A DNA stretch of 44,612 nt from Cyanobacteria bacterium SBLK (GCA_017746715.1 JAGHZQ010000036.1:1-44612), one strand, 5' to 3'; counted from the first letter of the stretch, positions 25,850 to 34,584 are shown. Program-made: numbers and translations. Notes: a model not told the origin generated them from the letters alone.

Positions 25850-26332
25850 TTACATCGTCCAAGAATCTAAAATAAATGCGCCTTCTTTGCGGTGAACCAG
25901 TACGATATCGAGGACATCGAGAGGATTGATCGGACGAATTCCAGGAATGAGAGAAGGCTCTCCATGACCGTATAGAGCTTGTAAGGCAAAACGGCAAGCG
26001 TAAACTTTTCCCCCTTCTTCCATGATTTTAACCAACTGGTTATTCATCGCCATATGCCCCGGAAATGCTTCGTCGCCAAGTTTGGGAAAACCGCGTTGCA
26101 CCCCCAAGGTTACGCCGGGACCGTAGAGGAGAACGGAGGTGTCAAAACCTTTACGAATTAGGCGAGTCGCTTGCAAAAGATTTACAAGACCAATCGAACC
26201 TTCAAAGGCAACAGTATGAAAAGTGACGAGGGCTTTTTCTCCGGGTTCTGCTTGTACGTCGGGAAAAACTTTCTCTTCGTAGTCAACAAAAAAATCTCCC
26301 GGTTGGTGGGCGGGTGTTGTTACTTCTGGCAT
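25850..26332 (-). CDS. MSMEG_0572/Sll0783-family nitrogen-starvation protein (Nit1 cluster)
   Basis: The 160-aa first gene of the Nit1 operon. It has a DsrE/MSMEG_0572-like fold: [42 protein letters not shown], then [32 protein letters not shown], and a short closing strand ([19 protein letters not shown]). In Synechocystis the homologue (Sll0783) is strongly induced by nitrogen starvation and its loss impairs PHB accumulation; that is knowledge of the family, not seen here. It is read from the NtcA-type promoter at 26560-26602, 228 nt upstream. Confidence 0.93.
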   Translation of the reverse strand: MPEVTTPAHQPGDFFVDYEEKVFPDVQAEPGEKALVTFHTVAFEGSIGLVNLLQATRLIRKGFDTSVLLYGPGVTLGVQRGFPKLGDEAFPGHMAMNNQLVKIMEEGGKVYACRFALQALYGHGEPSLIPGIRPINPLDVLDIVLVHRKEGAFILDSWTM

Positions 26333-26765
26333 GGTTATTCCTGATAATTTATAATTTTGGGTATCGTCAATTTAGGCACGACCGATCGCTTATCTCAGAA
26401 ATAGAGATCGTTCTTTGATTCGGTTGCAAGGTTCGCAAAAAAAAGGTCAAAGCAATGGGTTAAATTGCACGAAAAATAGATTGAAGAAATACTAAAATAT
26501 ATTTCTTTTCATCTCAATCATACCGATTGAAAAAAATTCAATACCCAACTCTAAAATGCAGATTAAAGGGTAGCATTCATTTGATTTTGTATATTCAGAT
26601 ACATAACAAATAAGTCTAGTCTGATGAATAGGATCGATCGAATCGGATTGCTTCTGTTAGGAGTACGACGATCTCGAACCTAGCGAAATCAATAGGGTTA
26701 AGATAGCGATCGCCACTTTCCTGTTAAAATTCAAAGCAACTTTGTTGAATCAAGATTGAAAAACC
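26333..26765. other. Divergent regulatory spacer of the Nit1 genes
   Basis: A 433-bp AT-rich region between the operon start (26332) and the plus-strand MSMEG_0570-type gene. Apart from the NtcA promoter there is a long leader (about 220 nt) with no hairpin I can define and no small ORF of note. Confidence 0.5.
26560..26602 (-). promoter_or_regulatory. NtcA-activated promoter of the Nit1 operon
   Basis: On the minus strand the sequence reads GTATCTGAATATAC, a perfect GTA-N8-TAC NtcA site (26589-26602). It is followed after 23 nt by TAATCT (26560-26565), matching the -10 pattern TAN3T. That spacing (20-24) is the textbook architecture of NtcA-activated promoters. It faces the Sll0783-type gene. 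On the plus strand the nearest TAN3T (TAGGAT, 26629) is 26 nt away, so activation of the divergent gene is less certain. Confidence 0.75.
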
Positions 26766-27053
26766 ATGCCGGAAATGCGCTTCGAGATCGAGTGGCCCGA
26801 TGGCACTCGAGAAACTTGTTATTCTCCTTCTCTGGTTATCAAAGAGCATTTCGAGCCGGAAACGGAATACGAACTCAACGATTTTATGATGCGATCGCGG
26901 ACGGCATTACAAGAAGGCAGCGATCGCGTGAAAGCCAAATACGGTTTTCCTTGTAGTGCGGCGTTGGGACAGTTGCAACGCTTGGAAACCGCATCGACTC
27001 AATATCGCGATCGCTCCGATGCCAAAGTTAAGTTATTAAAATTTCTCGAGTAA
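26766..27053 (+). CDS. MSMEG_0570-family nitrogen-starvation protein (Nit1-associated)
   Basis: This small 95-aa protein matches the MSMEG_0570 family plan: MPEMRFEIEWPDGTRETCYSPS at the start, then LNDFMMRSRTALQEGSDRVKAKYGFPCSAALGQL, ending in a helix. The family is one of the accessory Nit1 members, and the conserved Cys (C19, and C in GFPCSAA) could matter. It lies opposite to the operon, sharing the NtcA spacer, so co-regulation is likely. It converges on the anti-sigma gene with almost no gap (stop at 27053, next stop at 27054). Confidence 0.88.
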   Translation: MPEMRFEIEWPDGTRETCYSPSLVIKEHFEPETEYELNDFMMRSRTALQEGSDRVKAKYGFPCSAALGQLQRLETASTQYRDRSDAKVKLLKFLE

Positions 27054-27902
27054 TTAAGACGACACATTCTCTTGGGATTCTACAATGGCTTCGGCTAGGC
27101 GATCGAGCCGTTCTTGCGGCGCATCGGCGACTAGAGCATAGAGAAATTGTTCGTCTTCCCAGAGCACGATCGCCGGGCGATCGCGGTTATTCACATAGAG
27201 GCGACCCGAACCGGGATGGGGATAAGTAGCAGTTTTCGGTCGTGCCAATTGATAAAAAGAGAGAGGGCGATCGCCGTCTAATTTGTAAGTTAAACGCACG
27301 CCTTTAGTTTTAGCCAAACTGCACAAACTACCGCTCATAAATGTCAATTCTTCGCGATCGAGGTGGGTGACGGGTAAAGTTAGATCGAGTTCGCGATCGA
27401 AACGCTTGGCTAACTCTTGTATGGTTGGCGATTCTTCCTTTGGGTGTTTTGCAACTTTAACGTGATCCTCGGTCAGTTCGGAAAGTCCGTACCATTGATT
27501 GGCAAGAATGGCTTCAGGGGCGAGCGCGATGGTTCCGGTTTCGACGACCGAGGTTTGCACCGATACCATCCGCCGCAATCGATAATTATCGATTCCCAAA
27601 ACGAGGACGAGTAACGCCGCGATCGCCCCGGTGGCGACTTTTAGATTCGGCGATCGATACAGGCGCAAGGGAGGACGTTCCGCCCGTTGGAGAATTGTCT
27701 CCCGCAACTGAGGCGGCGGTTCTTCTTCTGGCAAACCATAGGGCAAACATTCTAAAATTTCCTGCAAGAGATCGCGATCGTCAACTAAACTGGGATCTCG
27801 GGCGAGCAAGTGATGAAACTCTTCGGCTTCCTCCGGGCTGAGATTGCCCATGACAAAGCCCGCCATCAATTCTTCCATGCGAGAAGGCGAATGTTCGGTC
27901 AT
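27054..27902 (-). CDS. Anti-sigma factor (SapG-like), single TM
   Basis: The 282-aa protein is encoded directly downstream of the ECF sigma factor with an ATGA overlap (ATG 27902, sigma TGA 27899-27901), the hallmark of a sigma/anti-sigma pair. The N-terminal domain (MEELMAGFVMGNLSPEEAEEFHHLLARDPSL) is anti-sigma-like but lacks the HxxxCxxC zinc motif. One TM lies at about 108-128 (VATGAIAALLVLVLGI), followed by a periplasmic/lumenal domain (about 135-282) with beta-rich segments (PAIVLWEDEQFLYALVAD). It should hold SigG at the membrane until a signal releases it (inference). The trigger is unknown. Confidence 0.85.
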   Translation of the reverse strand: MTEHSPSRMEELMAGFVMGNLSPEEAEEFHHLLARDPSLVDDRDLLQEILECLPYGLPEEEPPPQLRETILQRAERPPLRLYRSPNLKVATGAIAALLVLVLGIDNYRLRRMVSVQTSVVETGTIALAPEAILANQWYGLSELTEDHVKVAKHPKEESPTIQELAKRFDRELDLTLPVTHLDREELTFMSGSLCSLAKTKGVRLTYKLDGDRPLSFYQLARPKTATYPHPGSGRLYVNNRDRPAIVLWEDEQFLYALVADAPQERLDRLAEAIVESQENVSS

Positions 27903-28459
27903 GTTTCGATGTCCCCCATAATTTCGGTTAATGCGTCTCGCAAGTTCAACAAGCCCCGCCGCGCCCAACTTTTCACCGTTCCTAAAGGAGCGTTCAACAG
28001 TTCGGCAATTTCAGTTTGACTCCGGCCTTCATAGTAGGACATTTCCAAAACCCGACGCTGATTGGGCGGTAAACGATCGAGGGCGCGACAGACGCATTCT
28101 CGGCGCTCTTCCATCGAAGCACTTTCAAAGGGAGTCGGTAGATAAGGAGAAGACATATCTCGAAACCAGCGATCGCGAATCTTATGACGAGAGGTTCGTT
28201 GGCGCAAGCGATCGATCGCCCGCGATCGCGTCAGTGTCGTTAAATAACTGCTGAGAGAACCGCGAGTCGGATCGTAGGTATTGCGCCGCCAGAGGGAGAG
28301 GAAGACCTCTTGAGCGAGATCCTCGGCATCTGTAGAATCTTTTAACAATTTGAGAGCGAGGGTATAGACCAAGCCGGAATAGCGATCGTATAACTTGGCT
28401 AAGGAAGCGTTGCAACCGGCTCGGATGGCTCGAATGAGTTCGGTATCGGTAGGGAGCAT
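27899..28459 (-). CDS. sigG: ECF sigma factor, SigG-like
   Basis: This is a 186-aa extracytoplasmic-function sigma factor. Region 2 is clear (LVYTLALKLLKDSTDAEDLAQEVFLSLWRRN, then LTTLTRSRAIDRLRQR). Region 4 is ALDRLPPNQRRVLEMSYYEGRSQTEIAELLNAPLGTVKSWARRGLLNLR, an HTH. The domain order and the TRGSLSSYLTTLTRSRAIDRLR string are as in cyanobacterial SigG. ATG 28459 is chosen; longer upstream frames overlap the doxX gene. Order doxX-sigma-anti-sigma with short gaps (37 nt, then overlap) indicates an operon. Confidence 0.9.
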   Translation of the reverse strand: MLPTDTELIRAIRAGCNASLAKLYDRYSGLVYTLALKLLKDSTDAEDLAQEVFLSLWRRNTYDPTRGSLSSYLTTLTRSRAIDRLRQRTSRHKIRDRWFRDMSSPYLPTPFESASMEERRECVCRALDRLPPNQRRVLEMSYYEGRSQTEIAELLNAPLGTVKSWARRGLLNLRDALTEIMGDIET

Positions 28460-28496
28460 TGCAGATCGGGCAGATGCAGGCCGCAAACCCAAGGAT

Positions 28497-28946
28497 TTAA
28501 TATTCTCCAGAAGCAAGGCGCTCTCTCTCCTCCCGCAGTTTTTGACGTTTCCGGCGCTTGGCATCCATGCTGGGAGAATCGGCACCCCGCAGGAGTAAGG
28601 AGAGGCCGCAACCCGCCATGACGAGGCCGTAAGTAAATTTATAAGGATTGCCGATAGTGAAAAATCCCGGCACGATAAAGGTCATTAACCCCATCCAAAC
28701 AAAGAAGGCGGCGATATAGCGGGTGTAAAACCCTAAAATCATTGCCACCCCGAGAATAACTTGCAGAATGCCACCAATAATGAGAAACGTATGGGGATCG
28801 ATAAAGATTAAACTCTGGAAGTCTTTCACATAAACTTCTGCCATTGCGGGAACGGTCATTTTTTGAACGCCCCAGAGAATCAGGGGAACGCCGACAAAGA
28901 GCCGTAAAATAAGATTTTCGTACCGGGCGTAACGCTGCCAGTCCAT
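28497..28946 (-). CDS. DoxX-like four-TM membrane protein
   Basis: The 149-aa protein has four hydrophobic segments: ENLILRLFVGVPLILWGVQKM, FLIIGGILQVILGVAMILGFYTRYIAAFF, FVWMGLMTFIVPGFFTI and YGLVMAGCGLSLLL. The C-terminal tail is highly basic (AKRRKRQKLREERERL). DoxX-type proteins act in quinone or sulfur redox or in oxidative-stress complexes; here its place ahead of the sigma factor suggests membership of the sigma regulon. ATG 28946 is taken, 69 bases inside the longest frame. Confidence 0.75.
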   Translation of the reverse strand: MDWQRYARYENLILRLFVGVPLILWGVQKMTVPAMAEVYVKDFQSLIFIDPHTFLIIGGILQVILGVAMILGFYTRYIAAFFVWMGLMTFIVPGFFTIGNPYKFTYGLVMAGCGLSLLLRGADSPSMDAKRRKRQKLREERERLASGEY

Positions 28947-29071
28947 GTTGTTAGACCTCACACTCGCATGATTTACACTCTTAATACGAAGCTCGGGGGC
29001 GATCGGATGCAGCAATTCGAAAATTTTTTTATTTGATGTCTCTCAATTTCTGGATTATGAAAAGAGGTTAA

Positions 29072-29212
29072 TCACCACCGGTCACCGAGCAGGTTGAGAA
29101 ACCGCAGACAACCAATGCGCGAAGGTGTCAGCAGTTCAACAATGAACTCATATTCAATTCCTTCTGTTTTTTCGTAGCTGTCATAAGAGTAAGCGCAAGT
29201 CAGAGCGTCCAC
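29072..29212 (-). CDS. 46-aa small protein with a strong Shine-Dalgarno
   Basis: On the minus strand, AAGGAGGACAATT precedes a GTG (29212). The frame runs 46 codons to TGA 29072. The peptide (MDALTCAYSYDSYEKTEGIE..., ending LLGDRW) has a Tyr-rich start, a short predicted strand (YEFIVELLT) and a hydrophobic end. It is too short for the usual ORF cut-off. I do not recognise it. The 79-codon frame upstream (29200-29439), which overlaps its start by 13 bases, looks weaker and is treated as doubtful. Confidence 0.55.
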   Translation of the reverse strand: MDALTCAYSYDSYEKTEGIEYEFIVELLTPSRIGCLRFLNLLGDRW

Positions 29213-29721
29213 AATTGTCCTCCTTTGATTTGTAAGTTTTTCAAAAAGATCGCAACGAGAACTCTGTAGGTAGGTTTGGTCTTTCCTTTTTTATCATATC
29301 GATAGGATTTTAAGCAATCCAGTATTTTTAGGTGGATTTCGCGATCGCATGAGTTTGCCAAGGAGATTTTTCGGTTAAGCGAGATCCGGGTTTGGAGATC
29401 GCGACACAACCTTAAGATGGCTAGACGATCGCTACTCATAAGTTGTGCTTTTCAAAGCGATAAGAAATGTTCACCAAATTAAAGCCTAGGGACTGGCATT
29501 TTTATGATTAGATAATAATCAATAGCAAATCAGATTTACATAGATTTTTGTCTATGAAGTGTTTTCGGAGTTAGAGCCGCCTTTGGCAGGGGTCATTTAC
29601 TGCGATCGAGCAGAGATTAAATCATATCCAGTCATCCGTTGCTCCGACTCACCATCTCGTTTACCGTTCAATCTGTTTATTTATCAACTCTTAATCAAAT
29701 ACAAATCGAAGAGGATGCGCC

Positions 29722-31152
29722 ATGTTACAAAATCTTGGTTTCGATAATTTGCTTTCATACTGGATAGATACGGGAATTTCCGGGTCCGTTCTGGCGACGA
29801 CGGATGCGGCAGAGACCGAACCCTTTGTCATCACTGCCGTTCTGCTGAGTTTGATTGCCGTTTATATTGTCAGCAAGCTCGGCGGCGAACTCTCCAAGCG
29901 CCTCGATTTACCCCCGGTTTTGGGTGAATTAGTCGGCGGTGTTATCGTCGGTGTTTCCGCCCTTCACTTTTTGGTCTTTCCGGAAACGGGGGCGACTGCC
30001 AGTGACTCCATGCTGATGTCACTCGTGCAGTCTTTCGGTCACTTAGATTCGGCAGCGATCGCCCATGTCTTTGAGACTCAAAGCGAAGCGATCTCGATTC
30101 TGGCAGAATTGGGCGTGATTATCCTCCTCTTTGAGATTGGCTTGGAATCGGACCTGCGAGAATTGAGCAAGGTCGGTTATCAAGCGGCGATCGTGGCAGT
30201 GGTTGGTGTCGCTGCCCCCTTTATCCTCGGTACTGTGGGGTTAGTTGCCATCTTTCACGCTCCAGTGATTCCCGCTATTTTTGCCGGAGCCGCTTTGACT
30301 GCGACCAGCATCGGGATCACCTCCAAAGTGTTATCGGAACTCGGGCATTTGAAGTCAACCGAAGGACAGATTATTGTTGGGGCTGCGGTCATCGACGATG
30401 TTCTTGGTATTATCGTTCTTGCCGTTGTTGCCAGTTTGGCTAAAACCGGTGAAGTTGACTTGCTCAACGTTGTTTATCTCATCGTCAGTGCCAGTGCTTT
30501 CTTGTTGGGTGCAATTTTTCTCGGTAAATTTTTCAACCAAAGTTTTGTCGCGATCGCTGATAAGTTGCAAACCCGTGGCGCTCTCCTGATTCCCGCCTTT
30601 ACCTTTGCTTTGGTCATGGCAGTGGTTGCCAACTTGATTCATCTCGAAGCCATCTTAGGGGCTTTTGCCGCAGGTTTAGTGTTGGATGAAACGGACAAGC
30701 GGAAAGAACTCGATCGCTTGGTTGCTCCGATTGCCGATATCTTGGTGCCGATTTTCTTCGTCACGGTGGGAGCCAAAGCGGATCTCGGGGTTTTAAACCC
30801 GGCGGTGGCTGAAAATCGAACCGGTTTGATTATTGCCTCCTTCTTAATCGTCGTGGCGATCGCGGGTAAAGTCGTAACGGGATGGGCTGTGTTTGGTCAA
30901 CCTGGGGTGAATCGTCTGGCGATCGGCGTGGGTATGATTCCACGGGGTGAAGTCGGACTCGTCTTTGCTGGCATCGGCTCTGCTAGTGGTGTTTTGGATA
31001 AGCCTTTAGAAGCTGCCATTATCGTGATGGTGATTCTGACAACATTCATCGCACCGCCTCTCTTACAAATGGCTCTGAATGGTCAGCCAGAAGAGAGCGA
31101 TGCTCCTGAAGATATGATTCCCGCAGTTGAGATGGTTTCCGTTGAAGACTAG
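29722..31152 (+). CDS. nhaS3: Na+/H+ antiporter, CPA2 type (NhaS3-like)
   Basis: The 476-aa protein exchanges Na+ or K+ for H+ across the thylakoid or plasma membrane. About 12 TM segments are visible. The Pfam Na_H_Exchanger core is clear: PPVLGELVGGVIVG, VILLFEIGLESDL, the helix with VIDDVLGIIVLAVVASL containing the family Asp-Asp (VIDD), and FFVTVGAKADL. The C-terminus is short and acidic with no TrkA/RCK domain. The assignment to NhaS3 rests on overall similarity and is less certain than the CPA2 class. It is a single-gene unit ended by the terminator at 31186-31223. Confidence 0.85.
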   Translation: MLQNLGFDNLLSYWIDTGISGSVLATTDAAETEPFVITAVLLSLIAVYIVSKLGGELSKRLDLPPVLGELVGGVIVGVSALHFLVFPETGATASDSMLMSLVQSFGHLDSAAIAHVFETQSEAISILAELGVIILLFEIGLESDLRELSKVGYQAAIVAVVGVAAPFILGTVGLVAIFHAPVIPAIFAGAALTATSIGITSKVLSELGHLKSTEGQIIVGAAVIDDVLGIIVLAVVASLAKTGEVDLLNVVYLIVSASAFLLGAIFLGKFFNQSFVAIADKLQTRGALLIPAFTFALVMAVVANLIHLEAILGAFAAGLVLDETDKRKELDRLVAPIADILVPIFFVTVGAKADLGVLNPAVAENRTGLIIASFLIVVAIAGKVVTGWAVFGQPGVNRLAIGVGMIPRGEVGLVFAGIGSASGVLDKPLEAAIIVMVILTTFIAPPLLQMALNGQPEESDAPEDMIPAVEMVSVED

Positions 31153-31185
31153 CGATTCGTTCTAACAAATCCTTTCCTTGATTGG

Positions 31186-31223
31186 CCGTAGGGGTGTAGT
31201 AAAATACCTCTACGGTTTTTTTT
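31186..31223 (+). terminator. Rho-independent terminator after the antiporter gene
   Basis: CCGTAGGGGT pairs with ACCTCTACGG (one G-U) over a 10-nt loop, followed directly by eight T residues (31216-31223). It begins 33 bp after the stop codon of the antiporter gene. Confidence 0.88.
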
Positions 31224-31323
31224 CGGCGATCGCCCGAAGATAGTCGGTTGTCACTGGATTTAGCTCTTCCTTAATGCTCAAATCATAAATTTGAGAGCCA
31301 GCCAACCCATCTAAAAAATACAC
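31210..31323 (-). pseudogene. 37-codon gene fragment ending in the terminator
   Basis: A minus-strand frame from GTG 31323 to TAG 31210 reads YFLDGLAGSQIYDLSIKEE, then LNPVTTDYLRAIAEKKP. It looks like real protein and stops inside the antiporter terminator, but has a TAA just upstream and abuts the repeat at about 31330. I interpret it as the C-terminal remnant of a lost gene, truncated by the repeat. Family unknown. Confidence 0.3.
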
Positions 31324-31360
31324 TTAACCTACTGAGAAGCCGAAGGGTGCGCGGGGGGTT

Positions 31361-31404
31361 TGGGGGCGGCGCTGCGCCTCCAATGGCAGTGCGACTTACG
31401 ATTT
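31361..31404. repeat. GC-rich dispersed repeat, short copy
   Basis: Three blocks shared with 6585-6697 lie here almost contiguously: TGGGGGCGGCGCTGCGCC (31361-31378), TGGCAGTGCGAC (31384-31395) and GACTTACGATTT (31393-31404). The copy lacks the 65-bp interruption present at 6.6 kb. It is intergenic between the antiporter and the SSS symporter; the remaining bases up to 31482 hold nothing I recognise. Confidence 0.6.
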
Positions 31405-31482
31405 GGAGAGGATATTGATGACAACTCTAACCTGATGTCTTCTCGAACCGTATTTGCTTAACCCGAACTGACGTTAAATACA

Positions 31483-33279
31483 TCACATCAACATATCATC
31501 ATCATCTAAACCCGGTCTCGGCATGGGTAAAATGCGCCGACGACTCAACCAACGCAACCAAAAGCCACCCAAAACGCCAACGATCAGAGAAATCCATCCC
31601 GTCAGGGGTTGTAACAATAAAAAGCCCCCGATCGCAAACATCGCCCCAAATAGCAACAATAACGCCGCTAGTACCTTGAGCAAATCCAAACGCAAATCTT
31701 GCAAGGGTTGCAGTCCCGTCCGTTGGTACTGTCGCCGCCAGCCGATCGCGCTGGGTCGCACTTTTGTATAAAATGCGTCTAGGGTTTCGTCGGATTCGGG
31801 GGGAGTCAGGTACATGACGCTAACCCAAACTACCGCCGTAACGCCAGAAATGACCGTTAAACGCATGCCGAAATCCGGTAAAGCCGTTTGTAAAAAGGGC
31901 GTGATACTGGTTAACAACCCCGTGATAAAACCGCACAGCATCGCCGCCAACTCTGCGGCGGCATTAATGCGCCACCAAAACCAACGCAACATTAACACCA
32001 ATCCGGGCCCGGTTCCCACGGCAATCACCAAGCGAAACACGGTACGAATATCCGTGGCATAAAAGGCGGCAAATCCCCCCAAAACCGTCACGACAATGGA
32101 GGCAATGCGCCCCGCCCAAACTAGCTCCTGTTGGGTTGCTTCCGGGCGAAAAAAACGCAAGTAGAGGTCATTGGTTAAATAGGATGCACCCCAATTAATC
32201 GACGTGGAAACGGTACTCATAAAAGCCGCGACGAGGGAGGCAACGGTAATGCCTAAAAGTCCCGTGGGTAAGAACTCTAACATGAGTTTGGGATAACCCA
32301 ATTCTCGGTCTTCTAAATTGGGATAAATAGCGATCGCTACTAACGCAACAACCACCCAAGGCCAAGTGCGGACAATGTAATGCAAAATATTAAAAAACCA
32401 TGCCGATTTCTCTGCCTCAGCTTCATCTTTAGCGGCGGCGAGGCGTTGGATGAATTCTCCACCCCCATCACTGCGACGAAACGACCACCATTGCACGAAA
32501 AGATATGCGGCAAATGTGGTGCTGGTAATCCCTGCAACGTCGCTCCATTGGAAGTTATTCGTAATGGGAACAAAGGATAAAACATCAATATCCGTGGCGT
32601 TTTGCACGGCGGGAATGAGTTCGTGAATTCCTCCAACGGAATTGAGGGCAAAAATAGCGACAATAATTGCGCCAAATAAGGCTAAGAAAAATTGAAAAAA
32701 GTCCGTCGCCACTACCCCCCACAATCCCGAAAAACCGGAATAAATTAAAACAAAAACGCTCACCCCAATGACGCTAAACAGTTTAATATTATCTCCCGGT
32801 TCGATGCCGACACTCTGCCATAGTTGCAATGCGTCTACCACTTTCACCATTGCCAACATGGCGTAACCGATACCGATGCAATTAATGGGTAAGGCGAAAA
32901 GAAAGGCTTTGGTTGCTCGGAGAATGGCGGCGGTTTCTCCCCCGTAGCGCATTTCTGTGAGTTGGGCATCGGTGACGATTTCCGATCGCCGCCACAGTCG
33001 CGCAAATACATAGATTAAAATGACGTGGGATATGCCAAATCCCCACCATTCCCAATTCCCTGCAATGCCCCGACTTCCCACCACTCCAGCGATATACAGG
33101 GGCGTATCGATGGAAAATGTCGTCGCTGCCATACTCGTCCCTGCCAACCACCAAGGCAGCGATCGCCCGGACACGAAAAAATCTACCAAACTTTTCGACC
33201 CTTTCCCCGTGAGAAACAAACCCAATCCCATCGCAAAGGCAAGATAAAGCAAGACAATCGACCAATCGAGTAATTGCAT
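31483..33279 (-). CDS. Sodium:solute symporter (SSS family)
   Basis: The 598-aa membrane transporter starts at ATG 33279 (MQLLDWSIVLLYLAFAMGLGLFLTGKG). The SSS fold is recognised by TM1 followed by SLVDFFVSGRSLPWWLAGTSMAATTFSIDTPL (sodium-binding TM1/TM2 region) and by YSGFSGLWGVVATDFFQFFLALFGAIIVA (signature). There are about 13 TM segments and a C-terminal pair (LLKVLAALLLLFGAMFAI, then GWISLIVGVLGGFWLRWL). Substrate cannot be read from sequence. It is a single gene, divergent from the sulfotransferase gene. Confidence 0.9.
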   Translation of the reverse strand: MQLLDWSIVLLYLAFAMGLGLFLTGKGSKSLVDFFVSGRSLPWWLAGTSMAATTFSIDTPLYIAGVVGSRGIAGNWEWWGFGISHVILIYVFARLWRRSEIVTDAQLTEMRYGGETAAILRATKAFLFALPINCIGIGYAMLAMVKVVDALQLWQSVGIEPGDNIKLFSVIGVSVFVLIYSGFSGLWGVVATDFFQFFLALFGAIIVAIFALNSVGGIHELIPAVQNATDIDVLSFVPITNNFQWSDVAGITSTTFAAYLFVQWWSFRRSDGGGEFIQRLAAAKDEAEAEKSAWFFNILHYIVRTWPWVVVALVAIAIYPNLEDRELGYPKLMLEFLPTGLLGITVASLVAAFMSTVSTSINWGASYLTNDLYLRFFRPEATQQELVWAGRIASIVVTVLGGFAAFYATDIRTVFRLVIAVGTGPGLVLMLRWFWWRINAAAELAAMLCGFITGLLTSITPFLQTALPDFGMRLTVISGVTAVVWVSVMYLTPPESDETLDAFYTKVRPSAIGWRRQYQRTGLQPLQDLRLDLLKVLAALLLLFGAMFAIGGFLLLQPLTGWISLIVGVLGGFWLRWLSRRRILPMPRPGLDDDDMLM

Positions 33280-33463
33280 GGACTCCCAATATAAAAACAA
33301 ACTGGGGTTATCTTGCCATAATTTAGAGACAAATCCCACGCGGCGATCGATTGGGGCAGGGTTTTGAGAAGAGCGATGGCCTCAAGACTCAAGTGAATGT
33401 AATATAATAATCGAACATTGGCAACTTTTTTTCTATTGCTTCCCAATCTAGAGGTTTTTTAAG

Positions 33464-34438
33464 GTGGATCGAGATTGCAGTTACAGAAAAATTTTTATTG
33501 TCGGTTGTCCGCGATCCGGCACGACTTGGGTAACAAAAATGATCGCACAACATCCTGCAACCATTGGGTTTCCCTCGGAAACGCATTTATTTAAATTGCT
33601 CTTCGATCCGTTTACCTATCTCCCTCAATGGAATTGGCAAAAACGATTTGAACAGAAATCTTGGATATTTAAACATTATGGACTCAAGCCAATTTTTCTA
33701 GGTTTTCACAGTCATGATATTTGGCAAGGATTCGAGCGAATTTATAAATTATACCAAAATAGTCCAGCAAAAGTAGGACCGCACAATTGTGTAGACTATC
33801 GCGAATTTAAAAGTTTGATCCAACAAGCTAAAAATAGTCAAGATTGCGACTTAATTAAAGTAAAAAAGACAATCGCGTTAATCTGGGATAAAGGATTTTA
33901 TAACAGAGGCGGCGATCGTGAAAAAATTATGATTGAAAAAACCCCCATGCACATTCGTTATGCCGATATTATTTTAAACTATTTTCCCGAAGCACGCATC
34001 ATTGAAGTGGTTCGAGATGTTAGAGCAGTTTGTGCTTCGTGGCAAGCCCGCAGTCAAAAAGCAAAATGGGCGAACAAAGAAACTAAGGACATTATCAAGC
34101 AATGGATTCGATGTATCGAATTCGGTGAAAAATGCCGAGCTGATGATACGATCGCAGATCGCATTTATCGGATTCAATATGAAGATTTGCGCTCCCAAAC
34201 ATTTTTTTACCTCAAAGAAATTTTCGATTTTACTCATTTAAGCACAGAGGATAGCGCGATCGAAGAAATTATTGAGAAAAACGATATCTCTAAGGTTGCT
34301 AAAAAGGGACAAGGAGAACACGTTAGCAAGGGAACTATCGGTTCTTGGCGCAATGATTTATCTGAATCCGATATTCAACTGTGTCATGCGTTAGCCGGAC
34401 CGCTTCTCGAAAAATTAGGCTATTCTGTTACTCTTTAG
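33464..34438 (+). CDS. Sulfotransferase (PAPS-dependent)
   Basis: The 324-aa enzyme transfers sulfate from PAPS to a hydroxyl or amine. The 5'-phosphosulfate loop is KIFIVGCPRSGTTWVTKMIAQHP (residues about 9-31) with PRSGTTW. A 3'-phosphate binding stretch appears in ARIIEVVRDVRAVCASWQARS. The C-terminal helix region (KGQGEHVSKGTIGSWRNDLSESD) carries the family GxxGxWRN. The start is GTG 33464, ten bases after GAGG. The acceptor (glycan, lipid or other) is unknown. It is flanked by a divergent SSS gene and a 256-bp spacer. Confidence 0.9.
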   Translation: MDRDCSYRKIFIVGCPRSGTTWVTKMIAQHPATIGFPSETHLFKLLFDPFTYLPQWNWQKRFEQKSWIFKHYGLKPIFLGFHSHDIWQGFERIYKLYQNSPAKVGPHNCVDYREFKSLIQQAKNSQDCDLIKVKKTIALIWDKGFYNRGGDREKIMIEKTPMHIRYADIILNYFPEARIIEVVRDVRAVCASWQARSQKAKWANKETKDIIKQWIRCIEFGEKCRADDTIADRIYRIQYEDLRSQTFFYLKEIFDFTHLSTEDSAIEEIIEKNDISKVAKKGQGEHVSKGTIGSWRNDLSESDIQLCHALAGPLLEKLGYSVTL

Positions 34439-34584
34439 GATAACGTCAGAGCTGAAGGACTTTCAGGAGATGCAGGATCGTCTAATTTAACGACTTTCAA
34501 AAGCGCGCAAGGAACGAGGCGATCGGTCGTTTGTATCTGCACTCACCAAAGATAAAGAGCGATTCATCCTTGAGCAACCAAAAT

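Noticed and set aside
26589..26634. NtcA promoter for the divergent MSMEG_0570-type gene
   Set aside because: The site is symmetrical, but the nearest plus-strand -10-like hexamer is 26 nt away, outside the usual 20-24; left open.
29200..29439. 79-codon minus-strand ORF upstream of the 46-aa gene
   Set aside because: No recognisable domain, a basic and unstructured composition, and its 3' end contains the Shine-Dalgarno of the small gene. Possible, but too weak to list as a gene.
32340..32675. Minus-strand 111-codon ORF inside the SSS symporter gene
   Set aside because: Out-of-frame shadow of the symporter, with no start signal.
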